From the NCBI RefSeq assembly GCF_000527175.1, contig NZ_AZUR01000001.1:3745001-3809000 (forward strand): a DNA stretch of 64,000 bases, read 5' to 3'. Below, in pieces: positions 25,321-33,280 of this stretch. Made by a program: the position numbers and the translations under genes. The notes under the pieces are model-generated. The model was given only the letters and a program-made list of their open reading frames with translations, had not been told where the DNA came from and searched no databases. How positions within the stretch are numbered: position 1 is the stretch's first letter; each line of letters starts with the position of its first letter. The stretch is from Pseudogulbenkiania sp. MAI-1 (GTDB lineage: Bacteria > Pseudomonadota > Gammaproteobacteria > Burkholderiales > Chromobacteriaceae).

Positions 25321-27444
25321 TTATTGCACGGCATGAGCCGCGCGCGCCACTGGCTCATCCTCTCCAGGTCCGGAAGCGTTGCCGATACGCACCACCCGGT
25401 CGGCCGAGGCGATCGTTTCCGGACGATGCGCCACGATAAGTCGCGTCAGGCTCAGCGTCGATACGGCATCGTTGACTTGTCTCTCCAGACCGGTATCCAA
25501 ATGACTGGTCGCCTCGTCCAGCAGCAGGATGGAGGGTGCCTTATACAAGGCGCGCGCCAGCAGCACCCGCTGTTTTTGCCCACCAGACAACGTGGTTCCC
25601 ATATCGCCAGCCAGGGTCTGGTAGCCCATCGGCATGGCGCTGATGGCATCGTGGATGGCTGCCAGCCTGGCGCAGGCTTCTATACGCTGCCTGTCCGGCT
25701 TGGGATCGAAGAAAGCGATGTTGTCCGCCAGCGAGCCCGCAAACAAATGATCGTCCTGCATGACGCAGGCACACAGTTCGCGGATGCCATGGGGCCCGAG
25801 CTGTTTCGCCGGCACCCCGCCAATCAGGATGTCCCCCTCCTCCGGCGTGAAAATCCCCAGAATCAGCTTGAGTATCGTCGTCTTGCCACAACCGCTGGGG
25901 CCGACCAAGGCCACGGACTCGCCCGGTTCGACCCGGAAGTTCAAATGACGGCACACCCATGCCTCGTTCTCGGCATAGCGGAACGACACATTGCGAAACT
26001 CGATGGAGGGCTCCGTGGGCAAGGCCACCACCAGACTGGGCAAGGGCTCCGGCTCGGTCAGGACAATGTCCGCCAACCGTTCGGTCTGCAGCCGCAGCAT
26101 CTTCAGCGAGACCGCCTTGTCGATCAGGCTGACCATGCGGCTGGAGAACTGGGCGCTGTAGGAGGCAAACGCCATATACATCCCCACCGAGAACACGTTG
26201 TCGAGCACGAGCGAAGCGCCGAACCAGAGCACGGCAGCTTGTTCCAGCCCCACCAACAAGGTATTGCTTATGCGATAGGCAATGCCGACTTTTTCCGCCT
26301 GAACGGCGGTATTCGTTTGTTCAACCAGCAGGTTGAGCCACGCCGAGCGCCGCTCCCCCTGCCGCTGGAACAGCGTGATCGCCTGAATGCCCCGCAGCGT
26401 TTCCAGGAAGTGGCTCTCCTGGCGGGCGCCGATGACAAGCTGTTTCTCGGTGATTTCTTTCAGATAGCCATACCACGCCCAGCGCAGCAGACCGTAAACC
26501 CCCAGCCCAGCTATGGCGATCAGCGTCAACACCGGGCTGTAGATCAGCATCAGCACCAAGGTTCCTACCGCCAGCAAGCCATCCAGGATCGCTTCGATGA
26601 AATAGCTGGTCAGCGTCTGCTGAATGGTGGCCACGCCCTGAAAACGCGAAGCGACATCACCGATGAAACGCTTCTCGAAATACGCGACGGGCAAACGCAG
26701 CAAATGACTGAAAACCCGGTTCATCCATTGCAGCCCCATGGCGGTGCTCAAATTCAGTACCGCCCAAGAACGGAGGGCCGAGACGGCAACCTGCGATATC
26801 ACTACCAGCAGCGAACCTGCAACCAGTACCTTGAGCATGTCCCGGTCAGCACTGAGCAACACGCCGTCGACCATCCACTGGGTAAATAAGGGAGAAACGA
26901 TTGCCAGGAGTTCCAGCACCAATGCCAGCAGGAAGACTTGCAATACGGTATGGCGCAAGCCGGACAGACCAGAGAGCAGACTACGCAACGGCACCTGTTG
27001 CTTGACCTCCGCTTTCCGGAATTGTGCCGTTGGGTTCAGCTCCAGCGCGATACCGGTAAAGGAGCGGGAGACCTCCTCCCATTTGACATGGCGCCGCCCT
27101 GTCGCAGGGTCATGGATGACGATGCCGCCTTTCTCTACCTTGGCCAGCACCACGAAGTGGTTCAGATTCCAGTGCAGGATGCAAGGCAGCTTGAGCTGAC
27201 CCATCTCGTCCAGTTCCAGGCGGAGCGCCCGGCTCGAGAGGCCCAGACTATCGGCGATGCGCACCATGTCCGCCAGCGTCATCCCCTTGAGCGAGGTGGA
27301 GAAACGCTGGCGCAGCGTCAGCAAGTCGCTTTGATAGCCATGGAATGCCGCCACCATCGCCACCGATGCCAAGCCGCATTCGGCCGCTTCGGTTTGCAGC
27401 ATCACCGGCAGCTTGCGCGGCCCGAACAAGGTGTGAATATCCAT
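25321..27444 (-). CDS. Peptidase C39-containing ABC exporter (bacteriocin/microcin type)
   Basis: About 707 residues. Residues 1-130 are a C39 cysteine peptidase that removes double-glycine leaders: Cys23 in QTEAAECGLAS, His96 in HWNLNHFVVL and Asp112 in IHDPATGR form the triad. Six membrane helices follow (about 155-430), then an ATPase with Walker A LVGPSGCGKTT, signature TTLSGGQKQR and Walker B ILLLDEATS. The gene starts 5 bp after the HlyD remnant's stop (ATG 27444; ATG 27456 is also possible). It should cleave and export the GG-leader protein encoded at 29488-30198, but its adaptor gene is broken. Confidence 0.93.
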   Translation of the reverse strand: MDIHTLFGPRKLPVMLQTEAAECGLASVAMVAAFHGYQSDLLTLRQRFSTSLKGMTLADMVRIADSLGLSSRALRLELDEMGQLKLPCILHWNLNHFVVLAKVEKGGIVIHDPATGRRHVKWEEVSRSFTGIALELNPTAQFRKAEVKQQVPLRSLLSGLSGLRHTVLQVFLLALVLELLAIVSPLFTQWMVDGVLLSADRDMLKVLVAGSLLVVISQVAVSALRSWAVLNLSTAMGLQWMNRVFSHLLRLPVAYFEKRFIGDVASRFQGVATIQQTLTSYFIEAILDGLLAVGTLVLMLIYSPVLTLIAIAGLGVYGLLRWAWYGYLKEITEKQLVIGARQESHFLETLRGIQAITLFQRQGERRSAWLNLLVEQTNTAVQAEKVGIAYRISNTLLVGLEQAAVLWFGASLVLDNVFSVGMYMAFASYSAQFSSRMVSLIDKAVSLKMLRLQTERLADIVLTEPEPLPSLVVALPTEPSIEFRNVSFRYAENEAWVCRHLNFRVEPGESVALVGPSGCGKTTILKLILGIFTPEEGDILIGGVPAKQLGPHGIRELCACVMQDDHLFAGSLADNIAFFDPKPDRQRIEACARLAAIHDAISAMPMGYQTLAGDMGTTLSGGQKQRVLLARALYKAPSILLLDEATSHLDTGLERQVNDAVSTLSLTRLIVAHRPETIASADRVVRIGNASGPGEDEPVARAAHAVQ

Positions 27445-27449
27445 CGCCC

Positions 27450-28206
27450 CTACCATTTGCCGGTCACGCTGTACAACGGCTCGAACACCCATTCATACAG
27501 CTTGCGGGTTTCCAGCATGATGTCGCCCTCCACCCGCATGGAAGGCACCACAGGCGTTTGCTTGCCGTAGGCCAGAACGTACGGCTTGGCCAGCCTGACG
27601 CGTATCCGGTAAAGCGGTTCTTTGACGTCGGCCATGCCGGCAATCTCGTTGGGTAGCAAGGCGGTGTGGGAAACGGCGATTACGGCGCCGTCCGCATGGC
27701 CGAATTTCTGATAGGGAAAGGCTTCGTAACGCAGCTTGACCCTGGCGCCCGGCCGGACAAAGCCGATGGCCTTGCTCGGGGCATAGAGATGGACTTCCAT
27801 TTCGGTACGCTTGGGCACCAGCATCGCCAACGGCTGTTGAGGTCCAACGTTGGCCCCGGCGTGGGCCGAAACCGCCGTGATTACGCCATCCTCAGGCGCG
27901 GTAATGCGCAACTCCCGCAAGGCCTCGCTTTCCGCCAGATCCTGCTTCAGGGCCGTCGCATTGCGGCGCAGTTCGGTTTCCTGCGTATCCCGCCGCAACG
28001 GCAAGGCCCGCAACTCCGCCGCCAATGCCTCCTTGTCGCGCTCAAGTGCTGTCAGCGACCGGGAAATAGCACTCAGGTTGCGCTCCACATCCAGCCGTTC
28101 TTCGTCTTTTTGCTGCAACTGGATGGGGGACACAAAGCCGGAAGAGGCCAAGACCTCGAAGCGCTGCCGTGTCTGATGCGCCAGTTGCAGGCGTTGTGGG
28201 GTAGCC
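27450..28206 (-). pseudogene. HlyD-family membrane fusion protein, N-terminus removed by IS3 insertion
   Basis: The minus-strand frame from the IS junction to 27450 encodes about 250 residues of a HlyD-type adaptor: a coiled coil (LQQKDEERLDVERNL through LRELRI), the lipoyl half-motif ITAPEDGVITAVSAHAGANV, and the beta-barrel part (MEVHLYAPSKAIGFVRPGAR). The N-terminal cytoplasmic tail, membrane helix and first lipoyl half, roughly 150-170 residues, are absent. Beyond the far IS end no matching sequence remains, so DNA was lost as well. Secretion through this locus is probably abolished unless another adaptor substitutes. Confidence 0.85.
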
Positions 28207-28257
28207 TGATTCCCGCGGACAGTTCCGATTGTTACCATTGACAATCGGGAGTGTGAA

Positions 28258-28566
28258 ATGAAGACCAGAAAGACATATCCAGTAGAGTTCCGTTCTGAGG
28301 CGGTAAAGCTGGTACTTGAGCAAGGGCTCAGCCTTGAAGGGGCGGCCAGGCGGCTGGGTATCCCCAAGGGTACATTGGCTAACTGGGTTGTAGCGGCGAG
28401 GTCTGGCGGTGACCAACCGGCGCCGGGGGCGCGCAGTGTCACGGAGCTGGAAGCAGAGAACGCCAAGCTGCGCAAGGAGTTGGCAGAGGCACGCCTGGAG
28501 CGAGACGTCATAAAAAAAGCTGCAGCGTACTTTGCTCAGGCATCACTGCCCGGTACGCGTGGATAG
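28258..28566 (+). CDS. IS3-family transposase OrfA
   Basis: A 102-residue helix-turn-helix protein (MKTRKTYPVEFRSEAVKLVL, then GAARRLGIPKGTLANWV) with a C-terminal leucine-zipper-like coiled coil (ELEAENAKLRKELAEARLER). An A7 run followed by G (28512-28519) lies near its end and is in the right phase for a -1 frameshift into the OrfB frame, the usual way IS3 elements make OrfAB transposase. Confidence 0.95.
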   Translation: MKTRKTYPVEFRSEAVKLVLEQGLSLEGAARRLGIPKGTLANWVVAARSGGDQPAPGARSVTELEAENAKLRKELAEARLERDVIKKAAAYFAQASLPGTRG

Positions 28567-28589
28567 AAGAGCACCGAAACCTATTCCCG

Positions 28590-29423
28590 GTGGTGGTGGC
28601 CTGCCGGGTTCTAGCGGTGTCCCGTGCTGGGTACTATGGCTGGCGTGGACGTTCTCCATCTGAGCGAGAACAAGAGGACGAGCGGCTGAAAGTGGCGATC
28701 CGGGCGGCACATGCCAAAACACGGGAAACCTATGGCGTACGCCGTTTGCAGCCAGAACTGGCGGCGATGGGCTTTGAGGCCGGGCGTGATCGCATCGACC
28801 GTTTACGACGCCAGATAGGCATCCGGTGCCGGCAGAAGCGCAAGTTCAAGGCGACCACCAATTCGGCCCACTCGTTGCCGGTCGCGGAGAATGTCTTGGG
28901 TCAGGTGTTCGAGCCGACCCGCCCGAATCAGGTCTGGACGGGTGATATAACGTACATCCCGACGGACGAGGGCTGGCTGTACCTAGCGGCACTGAAGGAT
29001 GTGTTTAGCTGCGAGATCGTTGGCTATGCGATGGGCGCGCGGATGACGACCGAACTGGTCAGCAAGGCGCTGTTCCGGGCGGTCCAGCACCAGCGGCCGC
29101 CGGCCGGCTTGATCCACCATACGGATCGTGGCAGCCAATACTGCGCCAAGGCCTACGGGGATTTGCTGACGCAGTTCAGGATGCATAGCTCGATGTCACG
29201 CAAGGGGAACTGTTTCGACAATGCGCCGATAGAGAGCTTCTGGGGAACGTTGAAGAACGAGCTCGTCCACCATCGCCGTTACGCAACGCGGGCGGAGGCG
29301 GAGGCATCGATCAGGGAGTACATCGAAATCTTCTATAACCGCCAACGCCGTCACTCGCGGCTTGGCTACTTGGCGCCGGCTGAATTTACCCGGAGGTACT
29401 GGAATTCAGCCAAGGCCGCTTGA
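28590..29423 (+). CDS. IS3-family transposase OrfB (DDE integrase domain)
   Basis: The rve-type catalytic domain: Asp in VWTGDITYIPT, Asp in LIHHTDRGSQY and Glu in NAPIESFWGTLKNE form the DDE triad; an HTH_21 region (RETYGVRRLQPEL) precedes it. The frame is also open upstream of the GTG at 28590 to the A7 slippery site, reading YAWIEEHRNLFPVVVACRVL, so the functional product is most likely the frameshifted OrfAB. Intact, so the element may still be active. Confidence 0.95.
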   Translation: MVVACRVLAVSRAGYYGWRGRSPSEREQEDERLKVAIRAAHAKTRETYGVRRLQPELAAMGFEAGRDRIDRLRRQIGIRCRQKRKFKATTNSAHSLPVAENVLGQVFEPTRPNQVWTGDITYIPTDEGWLYLAALKDVFSCEIVGYAMGARMTTELVSKALFRAVQHQRPPAGLIHHTDRGSQYCAKAYGDLLTQFRMHSSMSRKGNCFDNAPIESFWGTLKNELVHHRRYATRAEAEASIREYIEIFYNRQRRHSRLGYLAPAEFTRRYWNSAKAA

Positions 29424-29487
29424 ATCGGAGCTGTCCGCTCTTGCCAGGACACCCCAAACGCCCCCCTGGGGTCTCGGCTGCTAGGAG

Positions 29488-30198
29488 TTACAGGCCGATG
29501 CGGTATACACCTTGGGCAGAACGTTCCTGCCACAGCGATTCCCAGTCTTTCTGCGGCGCAACCAAGCCGATCAGGTAGCACATGGGCTCAAGCGTCAGAC
29601 GGATCAGCTTGCCCAGGTAGTTAGGCTTCTCGCGCCGACCCACCTGATAAGCCAGTTCCTCCGCGCGCCACTTGGCGAGCGGCCACATGATTTTTTCGGC
29701 AAGAGGCGACTTGCGCATCAGGCGAACGTAGGGAATGGCCCAGTAGTGGTAGCCACGGACGGTGGCCTCGGAAAGATGCTTGCGGGTGAACTCCATGTCC
29801 GAGCGCCACACCTCTTGGGGCAGCATGCCTTTGCGGTAGAAGTGGGTGCAGATGACGCGGCCACTTCCACCATCGTCCTTCCCTTTATCAGAATCTTTGG
29901 TGCATGCAACACCAGCCGCTGCTCCAGCCGTTGCTTGAGAACCATTATTTCCCCCCGCAGCCCCTACCGCTGCCCCTGCGGCAGCACCACATAATGCCCC
30001 CAAAGCACGACCTTGACTTGCGGCATAACCTGCCAGCCCCCCAGTAATTGCTCCAGCAGCAAGGCCGCCGACGCCTTTCCCCGTTGACATACCACTAACA
30101 GCACCACCGGATCTACTACGGCCTCTAGATCGCCCACCGCCAGCACCATCTTTCCCACCACTCACCACTTCAAGCTCAACATCATTTAGTGCCTGCAT
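29488..30198 (-). CDS. Double-glycine-leader bacteriocin-like protein with a large C-terminal domain
   Basis: About 236 residues in three parts. Residues 1-15 (MQALNDVELEVVSGG) are a textbook double-glycine leader, with an AGG 9 nt before this ATG; in-frame ATGs 5 and 9 codons upstream exist. Residues about 16-115 are Gly/Ala/Ser-rich with GxxxG repeats (LAAGAITGGLAGYAASQG, CGAAAGAAVGAAGG) as in pore-forming class II bacteriocins and microcins. Residues about 122-236 (ICTHFYRKGMLPQEVWRSDM, GYHYWAIPYVRLMRKSPLAE) are an unusual hydrophilic/amphipathic domain absent from ordinary bacteriocins; from memory, similar CT-x-x-[HY]-R-x-G domains end some phage virion and hypothetical proteins. The C39 exporter at 25321 is the expected processing partner. 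Confidence 0.72.
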   Translation of the reverse strand: MQALNDVELEVVSGGKDGAGGGRSRGRSRSGGAVSGMSTGKGVGGLAAGAITGGLAGYAASQGRALGALCGAAAGAAVGAAGGNNGSQATAGAAAGVACTKDSDKGKDDGGSGRVICTHFYRKGMLPQEVWRSDMEFTRKHLSEATVRGYHYWAIPYVRLMRKSPLAEKIMWPLAKWRAEELAYQVGRREKPNYLGKLIRLTLEPMCYLIGLVAPQKDWESLWQERSAQGVYRIGL

Positions 30199-30251
30199 AT
30201 ATCTCAACCTCATTATGAATTTCAAAAAATAAACGACGAGAGTTAATAAGA

Positions 30252-30434
30252 TTATTTCTCTCGACCATTATTCCCGCAAAAAATATAGTATGCCGAAGCC
30301 CCACCAAGTGCAGAGCCTATCACCCCCCCTAATATTCCCATTGAAAAATAATCATTACCTATACCCATCAGAAAAACCGTAACACTATAAACGCACAAAA
30401 TAGCCAGACAAAAACGGATAGCACAAATCACCAT
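30252..30434 (-). CDS. Small two-helix membrane protein, candidate immunity protein
   Basis: About 60 residues: helix one (ICAIRFCLAILCVYSVTVFL), a short loop (GNDYFS), helix two (MGILGGVIGSALGGASAYYI) and a charged tail (CGNNGREK). GGAGG just before the ATG at 30434 selects this start over the in-frame ATG at 30458. It lies 54 bp upstream of the GG-leader gene on the same strand. Size, topology and position fit a bacteriocin immunity protein; a second small bacteriocin component cannot be ruled out, though no GG leader is seen. The DNA is clearly richer in A+T than the chromosome around it. Confidence 0.6.
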   Translation of the reverse strand: MVICAIRFCLAILCVYSVTVFLMGIGNDYFSMGILGGVIGSALGGASAYYIFCGNNGREK

Positions 30435-30702
30435 CACACCTCCAACCACAAAAAACATAAATTAGCTCAGGGCTCTACAATCAAAAATCATAACCACACC
30501 CTGACTATGCTTTCATTCACCCCTCAGCAAAGGGGGTCGCACTTTGCCAGTGCCACTCCGTCATCATGCAAGTTCTGCTCCACACAAAACTCCTCCCCAA
30601 AAGCAACATCCCTATCATCGGAAATGTATTTGGTCACGACAAGCTGATTTCTTCAGGCCTTCCTAAATGCACAGGCAAGTAGCTGTGAAAAATCACCACC
30701 AG

Positions 30703-32547
30703 TTACTTGACTAAAAGCACATCCTTGCGGGTCAGAGGCTTCACAAAAGGCATGGCCGTTCGCAATTCCGAGCCATCGCAGGTATTTCCCTCATGGCTGA
30801 ATTTCCCCAGCCAGTTCGCCTTAAAAGTGCGCGACGATTCATCGAACACGTAATTTGCCTGGTAGCTTGCTCCACCGGTCTGCAGCGACACCGGCTTTGG
30901 CAGGTTTTCTGCCTTCCATTCCTTCGGGAATTGCACTTCCATGCTCTCGTCGACCATCTGGTTGAAGCAGAGCCGACGTGGGGTTTGTTCCGGAAGGTTG
31001 ATGACTGTAGCCAAACGCTGAAATAGCCTCTCCCCGTACCCCATCCGTGGCAGACTCCACAGCGAATTCCGCTCCAGCTTTTGATCGAGTTCGTATTTGA
31101 AATAGTGGGTAAGGCTGGTCATCGAGAGATCGGTCTCGACGTCAGAAAGCCACTCCCCTTTGCCCGAATAGCCGGCTTGGCCCAGGAAATCCCTTAGATG
31201 GCCCACTTGACGCAACGAGTCATCGCCTACGTTCTGGCTGATCTGGCGCCCCAGCACACTCGATGCCCCCAAGAACTCGAGCTCTGTGGAACCCGACATG
31301 CGGCCGTCTTCGCCAACTTTGATATACGTCTTGCTTCGTATGCCGTCCTCTTCAGCCAACAACTGCGGGATATGCTGGATTCCTTTGCCGTCATCGATAT
31401 GCAGCGCCGGCTTGTCGGTTTCAGTCGTTGCCAGCACGCCAAACGGCAGGAATTCCTGAGTCGGATCGGCGTAAAGATGCCATTCCGGCAAGTAGACGAT
31501 GACATGGTTAAACGCATCCATGGTCGGCAGTTCCGGCAACGTATACCGGGTGGACGCACTCAACAGCACCAGAGAGCTATCGATGCCGCGCGACTTGAGC
31601 AAGGCCTTGAGCAATACGGCTTTATCCTTGCAGTCGCCATAGCGGTTTTTCAGCACCTCGTCGGCCGCATGGGGGATGTAATGCCCATCGTTGAGGTACA
31701 CCTGCACGTAGCGGATATTCTGGCTGACCCATTGGTACAACAGCCTCGCTTCATCTCGGCGGTTTTTTGCTGGCTTGGTGATTTCCGTCGCCAGCTGAGC
31801 GATAGCCGGAGTGATCGTGGCCTTATCCTCGGTACGCCTTCTATACTCTTCGGCATAGGCACTCCAGTCTTTGAGCGTACTGTAATGCACCTGCTTGCTG
31901 AAGTCCTCCTCAGACACGGTTTCTTCAGGTACGAAATTCGTATCGGCGGGTGCAGAAAAATTCCACTCCCAGACCTTGTCGCCGGCGGCATTCTTACCGG
32001 CCTTCAAACTGATCTTTTCCCCCTTGACTCTCAATGGCAATGAAGCCGGAGCAGTAATTCTACTGCGAGCTTCATCATAGCTCTCCCTTGGAGAGTAACT
32101 GATCGTACCTTGCACTTCCCCAGCAAAGAGCGGCATGTAATGGAAATGCGTCTTCATATAAATTCGGGATCCCGGTTCCAAGGCAGGAAAGACCAAGGTC
32201 TTGGCTCTCAGGCTGGTGAAAACGGGAGCATCTGCGATGGCGGCTTGAGCCTGATCGTGAATATCCTTTTCAGCCAGCTTGATGCGCGAGCCATCCGGTT
32301 TGATCGTATACGCCTCAATCACCTTCACTGTCATCGTATCGGCATTGTAATTCAATGTGAATTCGCCAAGGTCCTTGACATCCTTCCTGTCTTTTACATA
32401 AATTTCGCGCTCGGTGAAATAATCTTCGCTGCCATCGGCATTCAGATAAATATCCCGGTTCTCCTTGGCGAAATCGGCGTAGCATAAGGGTGAAGAAATT
32501 ATTCCAACTACCAAGGTCAAACCCAGCAAATAGTTTGATGATTTCAT
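30703..32547 (-). CDS. Secreted DUF3857 / transglutaminase-like protein
   Basis: About 614 residues. MKSSNYLLGLTLVVGIISSP with cleavage near LCYA is a signal peptide. Residues about 40-220 form the DUF3857 beta-sandwich; a transglutaminase-like domain follows with Cys306 (NRYGDCKDKAVLLKALL), His348 (AFNHVIVYLP) and Asp361 (YADPTQE). The C-terminal 200 residues are a further beta-rich region. Such periplasmic proteins are widespread and of unknown substrate. The ATG at 32547 is supported because a good promoter covers the more distal ATG at 32679. Slightly A+T-richer than the flanking rec genes. Confidence 0.88.
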   Translation of the reverse strand: MKSSNYLLGLTLVVGIISSPLCYADFAKENRDIYLNADGSEDYFTEREIYVKDRKDVKDLGEFTLNYNADTMTVKVIEAYTIKPDGSRIKLAEKDIHDQAQAAIADAPVFTSLRAKTLVFPALEPGSRIYMKTHFHYMPLFAGEVQGTISYSPRESYDEARSRITAPASLPLRVKGEKISLKAGKNAAGDKVWEWNFSAPADTNFVPEETVSEEDFSKQVHYSTLKDWSAYAEEYRRRTEDKATITPAIAQLATEITKPAKNRRDEARLLYQWVSQNIRYVQVYLNDGHYIPHAADEVLKNRYGDCKDKAVLLKALLKSRGIDSSLVLLSASTRYTLPELPTMDAFNHVIVYLPEWHLYADPTQEFLPFGVLATTETDKPALHIDDGKGIQHIPQLLAEEDGIRSKTYIKVGEDGRMSGSTELEFLGASSVLGRQISQNVGDDSLRQVGHLRDFLGQAGYSGKGEWLSDVETDLSMTSLTHYFKYELDQKLERNSLWSLPRMGYGERLFQRLATVINLPEQTPRRLCFNQMVDESMEVQFPKEWKAENLPKPVSLQTGGASYQANYVFDESSRTFKANWLGKFSHEGNTCDGSELRTAMPFVKPLTRKDVLLVK

Positions 32548-32677
32548 TCCTGTTAATCCACCATGAAAGATAGCTCTGACAATTACACCGAAGGTTGAAT
32601 TACTAGCCCAGCTCACCATCGATCGTCTGGAATGCAGCAAGTAAGCCTCTCGATGCGGCGAACAAAATTCATACGGC

Positions 32678-32705
32678 ATGGTAATGCCAACGACATTAAT
32701 GTCAA
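32678..32705 (-). promoter_or_regulatory. Sigma70 promoter for the DUF3857 gene
   Basis: Read leftward: perfect TTGACA (32705-32700), 16-bp spacer, TACCAT (32683-32678). It predicts a leader of about 120 nt before the ATG at 32547 and rules out the ATG that lies inside the -10 element. Confidence 0.55.
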
Positions 32706-33280
32706 GTCATGGCAGTCATTGCCAGTTGCTTGCTTACGAGCATGATCAATAGTCATTCTTTAAAAACATAGAATAGTTACGAAATAACATAACAAATCAA
32801 TAGCCCATCAGCAGCGCATAGCGATAGAGTGGCAAGGCAATGCTGCCTTGGGCATGCGATGCGGCATGCTCTACCACCGCTTCGACAAACAGCACAGAGG
32901 CAGCCCATCACTCTTCAGGTCGGTCGGCTCTTGCAAGCCGAAAGCACCACCCATCCAAACAACACATTGAGCTGCTGAACACCGAACTAGCCCTGAAGCA
33001 GGTGGCTCAACGTGCGCTTCGCAATGCGAAAAGCATACCAATTGCGCAAATGGATTGATATCGTAAAACGCCGAAATTGAAGCTATTTTTGCCGCAAAGT
33101 GAGGGCTCTGGTGAATACGGCGCCTTGCAGAAAAGGGAATGGCAGCATGAGCAGCAGCGAACCGGGCGTCCCACTCTTGCTTTACGCTGCTGCCACACAT
33201 CAGGGGAAGCACACAGTGACCACTACACTGGCGGCACTCAGAGAGCGTTCCTCAGTCGCCCTGCCTGTGTAAACGGTTTC
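32706..33280. other. Non-coding stretch between the island and recB
   Basis: About 575 bp. The part at 32700-32820 is A+T-rich, the rest mixed. Short frames (for example 32840-33058, plus strand) show no recognisable domain. I see no insertion-sequence end, tRNA or direct repeat here, so the island boundary on the recB side is not defined by a visible att site. Confidence 0.45.

Larger units (their letters stand above)
28207..29446 (+). mobile_element. IS3-family insertion sequence (about 1.24 kb)
   Basis: Ends are imperfect inverted repeats sharing GCGGACAG, one variable base, then TCCGATT (28215-28230 and the complement of 29423-29438), each preceded by a TG-starting outer segment. Two overlapping-frame genes lie inside. 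No matching short direct repeats are seen outside the ends (AGCC on the left, GGAC on the right), which with the missing hlyD part suggests insertion plus deletion. The boundary may be off by a few bases. Confidence 0.85.

Noticed and set aside
28204..29450. Search for a target-site duplication around the IS3 copy
   Set aside because: Flanking bases differ for every plausible end position, so none is reported.
30524..30637. A 37-codon minus-strand frame beginning with GTG, upstream of the candidate immunity gene
   Set aside because: Encodes a soluble acidic peptide with no leader, no GG motif and no ribosome site; could be coincidental in A+T-rich DNA.
32840..33058. A 72-codon plus-strand frame in the gap next to recB
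   Set aside because: Ser/His-rich with no domain or start signal; not supported as a gene.
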